The notes under the pieces are model-generated. The model saw nothing but the letters and a program-made list of their open reading frames with translations, was not told the DNA's origin and did no database searches. A program made the position numbers and the translations under genes. 64,000 bases of DNA from Phaeovulum molybdatiresistens (GTDB lineage Bacteria > Pseudomonadota > Alphaproteobacteria > Rhodobacterales > Rhodobacteraceae), in NCBI RefSeq assembly GCF_023544865.1, contig NZ_JAMJFX010000011.1, forward strand, positions 1 through 64,000. The letters run 5' to 3'. Positions within the stretch are counted from its first letter, which is position 1, and each line of letters opens with the position of its first letter. Below are positions 28,581-37,492 of the stretch, piece by piece.

Positions 28581-29414
28581 GTCACGAAACCAGGCCTGCG
28601 GCGTGCGGCCGAATTCGCGGCGAAAGGCTGCCACGAAGGCGCTGGCGCTTTTGTAGCCCAGCGAAAAGGCGATGCGGGTGGAACTTTCGCCCCGTTCCAG
28701 CCGCGCCACCGCCTGCATCAGCCGCGCCCGGCTGCGCCATTGGCGAAAGCCAAGCCCGGTTTCGGCGCGAAACAGCCGCTCGATCGTGCGCGGGCTGGCC
28801 GCCGCCTCGGCCGCCAGTTCGGGCAGGGTGCGGTCGTCATGGGGAAAGCGGCCCAGATGCCGCGTGATCCGGCGCAGGCGCGGGTCATTGCCCGCCGGCA
28901 GGTCCAGCGGCGCGGCCCCGGCGCGGGCGATTTCATCGCGCGCCACCGCGCCCAGATGGCGAAAGGGGTCATCGCCCGGGTCTTCCAGCATCCGTTCGAT
29001 CACCAGCCGCAGCAGGGGCGTGACGAACAGCACCTCGCAGGTGGTGGCGGGGCGCACCGTGACGCTGGGGTCGAAATACAGGTTCGACATCCGCGCATCG
29101 GTTTCAATCCAGACCTCATGCGCGACATCGCCCGGGATCCAGACCGCAAAGCCCGGCGGCACCAGCCAGACCACATCTTCGGTGGCAATCCGCAACAGCC
29201 CCCGAACCGCGCGCAGCAGCTGCGCGCGCGGATGGGCGTGGCGCGGCACCACCGACCCCGCGGCCAGATCGCGGGCATGGGCCAGCACGGGCCGGGCCGG
29301 ATCGCGCAGATAGGCAAGGTCCACCGGGTCCAGCCGTGGCGCGCCATCGCCATCGCCCGCGGGTTTGTGGGCGGTGCGGGGCATGGTTGGCGGGTTCGCG
29401 ACATGTTTTGGCAA
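28566..29414 (-). CDS. AraC family transcriptional regulator
   Basis: Regulator of 282 residues. An N-terminal cupin (about 35-130, with PRHAHPRAQLL and WLVPPGFAVWIPGDVAHEVWIETDA) precedes the double helix-turn-helix at about 190-275 (LPELAAEAAASPRTIERLFRAETGLGFRQWRSRARLMQA, then SSTRIAFSLGYKSASAFVAAFRREFGRTPQAW). It matches the NimR/YdeC-like subgroup. The frame begins with TTG at 29414 preceded by AAGGAAG at good spacing, while the first in-frame ATG (29384) has no ribosome site, so TTG is preferred. Divergent from the SLC13-like permease gene at 29511, which it probably controls. Confidence 0.85.
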   Translation of the reverse strand: MPKHVANPPTMPRTAHKPAGDGDGAPRLDPVDLAYLRDPARPVLAHARDLAAGSVVPRHAHPRAQLLRAVRGLLRIATEDVVWLVPPGFAVWIPGDVAHEVWIETDARMSNLYFDPSVTVRPATTCEVLFVTPLLRLVIERMLEDPGDDPFRHLGAVARDEIARAGAAPLDLPAGNDPRLRRITRHLGRFPHDDRTLPELAAEAAASPRTIERLFRAETGLGFRQWRSRARLMQAVARLERGESSTRIAFSLGYKSASAFVAAFRREFGRTPQAWFRDMSPH

Positions 29415-29510
29415 AATACTTCCTTTTCACGCCTTCCGCGCTGATTTAGGTGGGACCGACCGCCCCGGCAAGCCCGGGGCCTGTTCGTTGCACCACGGAA
29501 AGGGGAACCG

Positions 29511-30884
29511 ATGCTGATCGGGGGCATTTCGCGTTATCTGTTTCTGGCCGCCTGCGGCCTTGCGCTGTGGCTGTTGCTGGGTCCGGTGGCCCAACCCCTT
29601 GGCGCCAGCGCCGCGGTGATCGTCGTCACCCTGGCCTTGTGGAGCACGGGTCTGGTGCCGCCCTTCGTGACCGCGCTGATCTTTTTCGGCGCGGTGCTGA
29701 TTTCCGGGCTGGCACCGCCGGATCTGATCTTTGCGGGCTTTGGGTCCGCCGCGGTCTGGCTGATCATCTCGGGCTTTGTGATCGGCGCGGCGATCCGGGA
29801 AACCGGGCTGGGTGCGCGGCTGGCGGGGGTGCTGGCGCCCTATGTCGGGCACAGCTACCTGCGGCTGGTGGCGGTGATGACCGTGGTGGCGATGGTGCTT
29901 GGCTTTGTGATGCCGTCTTCGGTGGGGCGCGCGGTGGTGCTGGTGCCGGTGGGCATGGCCTTGGCCGAGCAGCTGGGGCTGAAGGCGGGGTCGCGCGGGC
30001 GCATCGGGTTGGCGGTCGCGCTGGCGCTGGCGTGCAACATGCCCAGCTTTGCGATCCTGCCGTCGAACATCCCCAACATGATCCTGGCCGGCGCGGCCGA
30101 GACGATCTATGGCGTCGAATTTTCCTATACCTCGTATCTGGCGCTGCATTATCCGGTGCTGGGGGTGGTGAAATCGGCCATTGCGATCGCGCTGGTGGTG
30201 ATGCTGTTCCCCGATCGCATCGCAGCATCCGCGCAAGAGGCAAAGGCCCCCGCAGGCCCGCTGACCGCGCCGCAATGGCGCCTGGCGCTGGCGCTGGGGG
30301 TGACGTTGCTGCTGTGGATGACCGATACGATCCACGGCGTCGGCCCCGCCTGGATCGGGATTGCCACGGCGGTGGTGCTGTTGCTGCCCCGGGTGGGCGT
30401 GATCGCGCCCAAGAACTTCAACGCCTCGGTCGATTTCGGGATGGTGCTGTTCGTGGCGGCGGCGCTGGGGCTGGGCGCGCTGGTCAATGCCTCGGGGCTG
30501 GGGGCGGTGGTGGGCCGCGTGCTGCAAGATCTGTTGCCGCTGCAGGACGGGCGCAGCTTTGTCAATTTTGCCTCGCTGTCGGTGCTGTCGGCGCTGACCG
30601 GGCTGGTGACCACCAACCCCGGCGTGCCCACGGTGCTGACGCCGATGGCGCAGGATCTGGCCAATGCCACGGGCATGACGCTGGATGCGGTGCTGATGAC
30701 GCAGGTCCTGGGCTTTTCCAGCGCGGTCTTTCCCTATCAGCTGGCGCCGCTGATCCTGGCGATGCAGCTGTCGGGCGAAAAGATGCGCCATATCGTGCGG
30801 GTGACGGTGCCCTTGGCGGTGATCACGCTGGTGGTGCTGGTGCCGCTGGACTGGATCTGGTGGCGGGTGCTGGGCTGGCTGTGA
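29511..30884 (+). CDS. SLC13/DASS-like anion permease
   Basis: Inner-membrane transporter of 457 residues with about eleven helices. The ion-transporter superfamily pattern is seen in ALIFFGAVLISGLAPPDLIFAGFGSAAVWLIISGFVIGAAIRETGLG, the hairpin GFVMPSSVGRAVVLVPVGMALAEQLG with the SS/N motifs, and the matching second repeat GLVTTNPGVPTVLTPMAQDLANATG. Homologues carry dicarboxylates or other anions with sodium. The substrate is not evident. Divergent from an AraC regulator and one base from the convergent yhaN-type gene. Confidence 0.85.
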   Translation: MLIGGISRYLFLAACGLALWLLLGPVAQPLGASAAVIVVTLALWSTGLVPPFVTALIFFGAVLISGLAPPDLIFAGFGSAAVWLIISGFVIGAAIRETGLGARLAGVLAPYVGHSYLRLVAVMTVVAMVLGFVMPSSVGRAVVLVPVGMALAEQLGLKAGSRGRIGLAVALALACNMPSFAILPSNIPNMILAGAAETIYGVEFSYTSYLALHYPVLGVVKSAIAIALVVMLFPDRIAASAQEAKAPAGPLTAPQWRLALALGVTLLLWMTDTIHGVGPAWIGIATAVVLLLPRVGVIAPKNFNASVDFGMVLFVAAALGLGALVNASGLGAVVGRVLQDLLPLQDGRSFVNFASLSVLSALTGLVTTNPGVPTVLTPMAQDLANATGMTLDAVLMTQVLGFSSAVFPYQLAPLILAMQLSGEKMRHIVRVTVPLAVITLVVLVPLDWIWWRVLGWL

Positions 30885-30885
30885 T

Positions 30886-33800
30886 CTAGCCCAGCTCGTG
30901 CACCCTGACCCCGTCGCCACAGACCGCGCGGGCGATATCGACGACATGGCGGTGATGGGTCAGGTAGATCGCCTGACCCGTCCGCCCGATCCGCGCCATC
31001 AGGCCACAGGCGGCGCGGGTGCGATCCTCGTCAAAGGTTTCAAAGATGTCGTCGCAGAAAAACGGCAGGCAGACGCCCTGCGCGGCCAGCTGTTCATAGG
31101 CCGCCGCCCGCAGCGCCAGATACAGCTGAAACCGTGTGCCCTTGGACATGTCCTGCGCCTGTTTCGCGCTGCCTGCGGCATCCACCGCCAGCAGGGTTTC
31201 GCCATTTCCCTGCGGCTGTGACATCAGCCGCGTGTAGGCGCCATTGGTCAGCGCGGCAAAGGCCTGTTCGGTGGCCTGCATCATGGTGCTGCGGTGGGCA
31301 TCGCGATAGCGCCGGATCGCCTCATCCGCCAGCCGGTGGCCCAGATCCAGTTCCAGATAGCGCAGCGCCACATCCTCGATCTGCGCCTCCAGCGTGGCCT
31401 TGCGTTCGGTCAGCGCGGCCACGTCATTGTCGGCGGTGATCTGGCCCAGGTCATGCGCGGCGGTGCTGCGCGCCTCGATCGCCTGCGCCAGTTGGGTGTC
31501 GATCGCGTCAAGATCGGTGTCCAGCGTGGCGATGGTCGCGGCAAGGTCGGGGGCGGTGCAATCGGCGGTGGCCTGACGGGCGGCGGCCAGATCGGGCAGG
31601 CCAAGGCCCGCGCAGACCTGCCCCACCAGCGCGGCGCGGCGGCGGCGTTTTTCGATCACCTCTTGCGCGGTGGCCACGGCGCGGCGCAGGTCGGGCAGGG
31701 TGTCGGTGGGCACATGGGCGGGAAAGATCGCGCCCAGCCGCGCGACATCCTGCGCGATCAGGTCCAGCGCGCGCGCGGCATCGTCACGCGCCGCTGTCGC
31801 CTCGGCGATCGCCGTGCCCAGATCGGCATGCAGGGTTTCGGCCTGCTGCGCGGCCTCGGCCAGATCGTGCAGGGCGGCAAAGGCATCAGGCGCGGGGCCG
31901 GGGTCGATGTCATGGGCCCGGGCCAGCGCCGCGATGCGATCGGCAAAGTCCGCCTGATCGGCCTGCATCGCCCGGACCTGCCGGTCCGCGCCGATCCGCT
32001 GCAGATCCACCTCGCGCAGCGCCTGCAGCCCGTCAAAGCCCTGATCCAGCGCATCCGCATCCAGCGTCGTGCCGAAGAACCGGGTGACCAGCGCGGCCCA
32101 GTGGCCCGCCGCCGTATCCTGATCGCGGGCCAGATCGTCGCGCCGGGCGATCCGTCGGGCCAGTTCCGCGTCCAGATCGGCACAGGTGCGGTCGGCGGTG
32201 GCGCGCTGGGTTTCATGGGCCTGTTCCGCGCTGGCGATGGCCCGGGCCGCGGCGACCACCGCGTCGAAATCGGGGGTTTCCAGCGGCACATGCGGGGCCA
32301 GCGCATCCTGCAGGCGGGCGGCCTGATCCAGCACCGGGGCATGATCGGCAACGGCATGGTCCAGCAGGCGCTGTGCGCGCGCGGCCTCATCGCGTTTGCG
32401 CAGCCAGCCGGCCAGCGCGGGGGCGGTGATCGTTTCGGGCAGGCCCGCGGCACGGCCGGCATCGGCCACGGCGGCGTCCAGATCGCGCAGCGCGCCGTCC
32501 AGCGCGGCGGTCTGGTCCTGCGCCTGGCGCAGCTGTTCGGCCAATTCGGCCTGACGCAGCTGCATGTGGCGCAGCTGGCCCAGATCGGCCGCGCGCGCCA
32601 GACGGGCGGCGGCGGTGGCATCGACCTGCGCCATCTGCGCGGCAAAGGCATCGGCGGTGTCCGCCGTCAGCGCCGCGCGGTGGCGGGCCCACAGGTCATC
32701 GCGCTGCGCGATCTGCCGGGCGGCCGCGGCATCATCGGCAAGGCCCTGCCCGGTGGTGGCGCGTTCGATCTGCGCGCTCAGCGCGGCCAGTTCGTGTTGG
32801 CGCGCGGTCAATGCCTCACGCGCCAGCGCCAGGCGTTCGGTCAGGGCGCGGTGGCGGGTGCCCATATCCTCGGCCGTGTCGGTGGCCAGGGGGGCGGGGG
32901 GCAGGTGGTCAAAGGCCCGGTCGTGCAGGGCCAGCGCATCCAGCGCGTCACGCAGCCGCAGCCGGGCATCGGCGATGGCCCGGCAGGCGGCGGCGTGTTT
33001 TGGTGCCAGCGTATCGACGGAAAACCGCGCCAGAATGGCGCCAAGCCCGGTGGCCACCGGCGCGCCCGCATCCAGCGCGGCCAGCCGGGCGCGGGCCTGG
33101 TCCAGCCGCGTGGTGCAATCGGCGACCTCATCATTCGCGACGGTCGCCGCGCGCGCCGCCACATGCCGGGCATCGCGTGCGGCGGCCAGTTCGCCCAGCT
33201 GCGCCTGCGGCAGGACCAGCGCGACCGGGTCGGTGCCGTCATCCGCGCCCAGATCACGCGCGATCCGGGCCATCTGGTCCAGATGGTCCTGCACCGTCTT
33301 GCGCCGTCGGGGCAGGTCCTTGTCGGCGGTGGTGTGGCGGGCGCGCAGATCCGCCAGATCGGCCAGCTGGCGCCGCAGATCCAGCCGGTCGGGGTGGCGC
33401 GTGATCGCGGCGCGGCGCTGCGTCAGGTCTGCGATTTCGGCGCCCAGCCGGTCCAGATTGGCACGGGCGCGGGTCTGGCGGGTCAGCAGGTCAACCAGAT
33501 CCTCGGGGTTGATGTCCAGATGGTCGGGGTAATCGGCATGGGGCGCCAGATCGGCCCCCAGCGCGCCGATTTCGGCCAGCAGCGGCAGCGCCGCGGCGCG
33601 GGCCGTTTCCTGCGCATGGCGGCGGCGCAGATCATCGCGGGCGGCGCGGATCGCGGCCTCGGCCTGGCGGGCGGTGTCGTGCGCATGGCGCAGCTTGCGC
33701 AGGGTGGCGGCGGGGATGTCGGCGGCCTTGATGCGCGCCTCAACCTCGGCCAGGTCCTTGCGCAGCTGGGCCAGTTCGGTGGTGCTGGCGCGCTTGCGAT

Positions 33801-34326
33801 AAAGCGCATCGGCCTGCGCGCGGATCTGGTCCAGCACCCCGGTCAGGTCGCTGACGCCGGCGGCGGCGGAAAACAGCAGCCGCCCGATATCGCCCTTGCT
33901 GTTGGCAATATCCTGGCCGCCGCGTTCGATGGTGTCATCGTCAAGGCACAGAAGCTGGCGGTAATCCTCCTCGGCAAGACCACCCAGATGCGCCTGCAGG
34001 ACCGCCTCGGGCAGGGGGGTGCCGGTGTCATCCAGCAACGACCCCGCCCGCGTCGGCAGCCGCGTGATCGCGCGGGGCTGGCCGTCGATATCCAGCACGC
34101 CCGACACCCGCAGGTTCTTGCGTTGATGCAGGAAGCCATAGGCATCCTGATGCGGAAACCCGTAAAGCAGCCGCAGAAAGGCCTCCATCGTGGTGGTCTT
34201 GCCGGCCTCATTCGGGCCATAGATCACGTGGAAGTCCGGCGCGCCGGGGTCGGGGCGGCCGAAATCATAGGTCTTGCCGGAAAAATGCCCGAACAGGTCC
34301 AGCGACAGGCGGCGCAGGCGCATCAT
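30886..34326 (-). CDS. yhaN: SMC-like AAA ATPase, YhaN/SbcC type
   Basis: Large ATPase of 1146 residues. Walker A GPNEAGKTTTMEAF lies near residue 38 in an SMC/RecF-type head (FGHFSGKTYDFGRP, YGPNEAGKTT, FPHQDAYGFLHQRKNLRVSG). The middle 800 residues are alanine-, arginine- and aspartate-rich heptad-like coiled coil. The C-terminal head carries LSQ-like MSKGTRFQLYLALRAAAYEQLAAQG and Walker B PFFCDDIFETFDEDRTRAA. The paired YhaM-type nuclease gene overlaps its start, so the two act as a SbcCD/Rad50-Mre11-like complex in DNA repair or nuclease work. Its stop is one base from the convergent permease gene. Confidence 0.9.
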   Translation of the reverse strand: MMRLRRLSLDLFGHFSGKTYDFGRPDPGAPDFHVIYGPNEAGKTTTMEAFLRLLYGFPHQDAYGFLHQRKNLRVSGVLDIDGQPRAITRLPTRAGSLLDDTGTPLPEAVLQAHLGGLAEEDYRQLLCLDDDTIERGGQDIANSKGDIGRLLFSAAAGVSDLTGVLDQIRAQADALYRKRASTTELAQLRKDLAEVEARIKAADIPAATLRKLRHAHDTARQAEAAIRAARDDLRRRHAQETARAAALPLLAEIGALGADLAPHADYPDHLDINPEDLVDLLTRQTRARANLDRLGAEIADLTQRRAAITRHPDRLDLRRQLADLADLRARHTTADKDLPRRRKTVQDHLDQMARIARDLGADDGTDPVALVLPQAQLGELAAARDARHVAARAATVANDEVADCTTRLDQARARLAALDAGAPVATGLGAILARFSVDTLAPKHAAACRAIADARLRLRDALDALALHDRAFDHLPPAPLATDTAEDMGTRHRALTERLALAREALTARQHELAALSAQIERATTGQGLADDAAAARQIAQRDDLWARHRAALTADTADAFAAQMAQVDATAAARLARAADLGQLRHMQLRQAELAEQLRQAQDQTAALDGALRDLDAAVADAGRAAGLPETITAPALAGWLRKRDEAARAQRLLDHAVADHAPVLDQAARLQDALAPHVPLETPDFDAVVAAARAIASAEQAHETQRATADRTCADLDAELARRIARRDDLARDQDTAAGHWAALVTRFFGTTLDADALDQGFDGLQALREVDLQRIGADRQVRAMQADQADFADRIAALARAHDIDPGPAPDAFAALHDLAEAAQQAETLHADLGTAIAEATAARDDAARALDLIAQDVARLGAIFPAHVPTDTLPDLRRAVATAQEVIEKRRRRAALVGQVCAGLGLPDLAAARQATADCTAPDLAATIATLDTDLDAIDTQLAQAIEARSTAAHDLGQITADNDVAALTERKATLEAQIEDVALRYLELDLGHRLADEAIRRYRDAHRSTMMQATEQAFAALTNGAYTRLMSQPQGNGETLLAVDAAGSAKQAQDMSKGTRFQLYLALRAAAYEQLAAQGVCLPFFCDDIFETFDEDRTRAACGLMARIGRTGQAIYLTHHRHVVDIARAVCGDGVRVHELG

Positions 34327-35561
34327 TCCGCCGCCCCCTTCATCGCCGCCACGATCCGCGCGGCCCCCCGTTCGGCCAGGCGCTGGCCAAGGGTGGTGGC
34401 GCTGGCCTCATCCGGGATCAGCGCGGCGCGGCGGCTTGGGGGCAGTTCGGCCATCATCGCCTCGATCGTCGCGGTCAGCTCGGCCTGAAAGCCGGGTTCG
34501 TGGCGGATGGCATCCATCAACCGGCCCAGTTCATCCACCGCCGACAGCGCGGCGCCCCCGGCCTGGGGCGCGCGCAGGTCGAAGGCCATCTTCTCGACCC
34601 ACAGGGTTCCGGTATCGCGCGCCGCGGCCCGCGCCAGTTCATTCCAGCTGTCCTGATCGCGCAGGATGTGCCACATCCGCGCGCTGGCCCCCGTCAGCGT
34701 CAGCCGCACCAGCCCCGCATCCGACCGCAGATCCCCCGCCAGCCCGCGCAAGCGCTCGCGCAGCTGCTGGCGGATCGCATCGTCGCGTTCAAGGCCGGTG
34801 ACATCGACCACCAGATCCAGAAATTCCGCGGCCGAGGTCGGCACCTCATCCACCGCGATTTCCGACCCCTCAATGCGCAGCAGGCTGGCCGATTTCGGCC
34901 CCGCCTCGCCGATGTCGCGCCCCTGCGGGCAGCCGGGCATCACGATCCAGGGGCGGGTGGCGTGGATCTGGCGTTTATGCACATGCCCCAGCGCCCAATA
35001 GTCGAACCCCATCGCGGCAAGATCGGCCACCGAACAGGGCGCATAGATGTCATGCCCCGCCGCCCCCGCCAGTGAACTGTGCAGCATGGCGATGTTCACC
35101 GCGCCCGGCACCGGGGCGGGAAACTTGCCCAGCAGGCTTTCGGGGGCGTGGCGGCCGCTAAAGCTGACGCCGTGGATCCAGATCCCGGTATCGCCCAGCT
35201 GCACCTTGCCGCCGCGGCCATCGAAGACATGCACATTGTCGGGCAGGCTGGTTTCCCCGGTGATCGGGTTTTCGGCATCGTGATTGCCCTTGATGTAGAA
35301 CACCGCGATCCCGGCGGCGCGCAGCCGGTCCAGCTGGCCGGTCAGCCAGGCGGCGGTCTTGGCGCTGCGTTCGGCCCCGTCGAACAGATCGCCCGCGATC
35401 AGCACCGCCGCCACGCCTTCGGCAAGGGCCGCATCGACGATCCGGCGCAGCGCGGTGCGGGTGGCGGTCTGCACCACCTCACGCAGATCCGCATCCCGCA
35501 GCGCCAGCGATTTCAGCGGCGAATCCAGATGAATGTCGGCGGTATGCAATATCTTGATCAC
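34323..35561 (-). CDS. metallophosphoesterase, YhaM/SbcD-type DNA nuclease
   Basis: Nuclease of 412 residues. All five phosphodiesterase motifs are present: KILHTADIHLDSPLK, AGDLFDGAERS, YIKGNHDAENP, MLHSSLAG and LGHVHKRQI. A C-terminal domain of about 170 residues follows, as in SbcD/Mre11. GTG 35561 is chosen as start because AGGGG precedes it at five bases and the conserved domain begins at the next codon; upstream in-frame codons are not family-like. Overlaps the ATPase gene by four bases, giving a coupled pair. Named by analogy with B. subtilis YhaM/YhaN and SbcCD; the substrate DNA structure is unknown. Confidence 0.9.
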   Translation of the reverse strand: MIKILHTADIHLDSPLKSLALRDADLREVVQTATRTALRRIVDAALAEGVAAVLIAGDLFDGAERSAKTAAWLTGQLDRLRAAGIAVFYIKGNHDAENPITGETSLPDNVHVFDGRGGKVQLGDTGIWIHGVSFSGRHAPESLLGKFPAPVPGAVNIAMLHSSLAGAAGHDIYAPCSVADLAAMGFDYWALGHVHKRQIHATRPWIVMPGCPQGRDIGEAGPKSASLLRIEGSEIAVDEVPTSAAEFLDLVVDVTGLERDDAIRQQLRERLRGLAGDLRSDAGLVRLTLTGASARMWHILRDQDSWNELARAAARDTGTLWVEKMAFDLRAPQAGGAALSAVDELGRLMDAIRHEPGFQAELTATIEAMMAELPPSRRAALIPDEASATTLGQRLAERGAARIVAAMKGAAE

Positions 35562-35755
35562 GGCGGCCCCTGAAATTTCGCCGATGCTAGCAAGCCGGGG
35601 CGGAATACGGAACCGTTTGTGATGGCGGGGGCCGCGGGGCAATCGGGGTGCCCTGTGGCAAGGGCGGTTTCCCCCGCCGGTCCGCCGTGGCAGACTGGGC
35701 GCGCGGGGATGCATGGCCCGCGCGCCCGGACCGCTGTTCACGAAAGGCACGCCCG

Positions 35756-36136
35756 ATGACCGACCGCTACACCACCGGCATGGCCACCCGCCGCCGCGTT
35801 CTGGGCGATGCCCATGTCGACCGGGCCGAGGCCGCGCGCACCGATCTTGACGCGCCGTTTCAAACCCTGATCACCGAGGCCGCCTGGGGCCATGTCTGGT
35901 CGCGTGACACGATTTCGCCCCGCGAACGATCCATGCTGACGATTGCCCTTCTGGCGGCGCTGGGTCAGGATGAGGAAATGGCCATGCATATCCGCGCCAC
36001 CGCCAATACCGGCGCCACCGCGCAGGATGTGATGGAATCGCTGCTGCATGTGGCGATCTATGCCGGCGTGCCGCGCGCCAATCACGCGATCCGCATTGCC
36101 AAGCAGGTTTTCGCGGAAATTCAGCCCGCCCCTTGA
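35756..36136 (+). CDS. pcaC: 4-carboxymuconolactone decarboxylase
   Basis: Enzyme of 126 residues of the protocatechuate branch of the beta-ketoadipate pathway; it removes CO2 from gamma-carboxymuconolactone to give the enol-lactone. PcaC features are the start YTTGMATRRRVLGDAHVDRAEA and the core ITEAAWGHVWSRDTISPRERSMLTIALLAALGQDEEMAMHIRATANTGATAQDVMESLLHVAIYAGVPRANHAIRIAKQVF. AAAGG nine bases upstream supports ATG 35756. pcaB follows 12 bases later. pcaD, pcaG and pcaH are not in the window; pcaIJF lie 15 kb away. Confidence 0.92.
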   Translation: MTDRYTTGMATRRRVLGDAHVDRAEAARTDLDAPFQTLITEAAWGHVWSRDTISPRERSMLTIALLAALGQDEEMAMHIRATANTGATAQDVMESLLHVAIYAGVPRANHAIRIAKQVFAEIQPAP

Positions 36137-36148
36137 AGGTGATCCCAG

Positions 36149-37492
36149 ATGCCCGCAGCCCCCGCCGACAGCGCCCTTTATCGCGGTCTTTTCAGCGATG
36201 ATGCCACCGCCGCCCTGTTCACCGACAGCGCCGAGATCCGCGCCATGCTGCTGGTTGAAGGGGCGCTGGCCCGGGTGCAGGGCGCGCTTGGCCTGATCCC
36301 GGCCCCGGCGGCGGCCTTCATCGACCGCGCGTCGCGCGAGGTGCAGATCGACCCCGCCGCGCTGGCCGCGGAAACGGCGGTGAACGGTGTGCCCGTGCCC
36401 GCGCTGGTGGCGGCGTTTCGCAAGGCGATGCAGGCGCCCGATCATGCGCAATACCTGCATTGGGGCGCCACAAGCCAGGACATCATGGATACCGCGCTGG
36501 CGCTGCGGCTGCGCCGGGTGCTGGCGCTGTGGGATGCGCGGCTGGGGGCGCTGGCGGCGGCGCTGGGGCAGCTGGCGCAGGACCATGCCGATCTGGCGAT
36601 GGCCGCGCGCAGCTATGGCCAGATCGCCACGCCCACCAGCTTTGGCGCGGTGGTGGCGGGCTGGGGCCGGCCGATCCTGCGCCACCGGGCGCGGCTGGCG
36701 GAACTGGCGCCTTCGCTGGCGGTGGTGTCGCTGGGCGGGGCGGCGGGCACATTGGCGGCGATGGGGCCGCAGGGCGGCGCGGTGCGCGCGGGCCTGGCGC
36801 AGGCGCTTGGCCTGGCCGATCCGGGCCACAGCTGGCATGCCGAACGCGACCGGATCGGGGCGCTGGCGGGCTGGATGGCGGGGCTGACCGCCAGCCTTGG
36901 CAAGATGGCCGAGGATCTGATCCTGCTGTCGCAATCGGGCATTGCCGAGGTGCGGATTGCCGGGGCGGGCGGGTCATCGACCATGCCGCAAAAGGAAAAC
37001 CCGGTGGGGCCATCCGCGCTGGTCGCGCTGGCGCGTCAGGTGGCGGCGCTGGCGGGCGCGTTGCAGGGCGCGGGCCTGCACCGCCAGCAACGCGACGGGG
37101 CGGCGTGGTTCGTGGAATGGCTGACCCTGTCGCAGGCCTGCATATCCACCGGGCGGGCGCTGGCGCTGGCGGTCGATCTGGCGGGCCGGTTGCGCCCCGA
37201 TCCGGACGCCATGGCGCGCGGGCTGGCGGCGGGGGGCGGCGCGATCCATGCCGAAGCCTACAGCTTTGCGCTGGCGCGCCAGATGCCCCGGCCCCAGGCG
37301 CAGGCCCACATCACTGCGCTGTGCCAACAGGCGCTGGCGACGGGCCAGCCGCTGGCCGCGCTTGTCGCGCGCGACTTTCCCGATCTTGTCCTGCCGCCCG
37401 AAGGCACGCTGGGCACCGCCCCGGCCGAGGCCCGCGCCTTTGCCGTCGATGTGGCACAGGCCGCGCGCGCTAACCCGCCATCAGATCGCTGA
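36149..37492 (+). CDS. pcaB: 3-carboxy-cis,cis-muconate cycloisomerase
   Basis: Member of the fumarase/aspartase superfamily, 447 residues, converting carboxymuconate to carboxymuconolactone just before PcaC. Superfamily loops are clear: HWGATSQDIMDTALALRL near residue 107 and the signature GSSTMPQKENPVGPSALVALARQ near residue 275, which carries the catalytic serine. The order pcaC-pcaB follows the substrate backwards, which is common. Adenylosuccinate lyase is the alternative superfamily member, made unlikely by adjacent pcaC. Its last 23 bases overlap the end of the convergent TSUP gene. Confidence 0.93.
   Translation: MPAAPADSALYRGLFSDDATAALFTDSAEIRAMLLVEGALARVQGALGLIPAPAAAFIDRASREVQIDPAALAAETAVNGVPVPALVAAFRKAMQAPDHAQYLHWGATSQDIMDTALALRLRRVLALWDARLGALAAALGQLAQDHADLAMAARSYGQIATPTSFGAVVAGWGRPILRHRARLAELAPSLAVVSLGGAAGTLAAMGPQGGAVRAGLAQALGLADPGHSWHAERDRIGALAGWMAGLTASLGKMAEDLILLSQSGIAEVRIAGAGGSSTMPQKENPVGPSALVALARQVAALAGALQGAGLHRQQRDGAAWFVEWLTLSQACISTGRALALAVDLAGRLRPDPDAMARGLAAGGGAIHAEAYSFALARQMPRPQAQAHITALCQQALATGQPLAALVARDFPDLVLPPEGTLGTAPAEARAFAVDVAQAARANPPSDR

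Noticed and set aside
31294..34488. 1064-codon open frame on the plus strand
   Set aside because: It mirrors the yhaN-type gene on the minus strand. Its translation is low-complexity in G, Q, R and A with no domains; high GC3 removes stops from the mirror frame.
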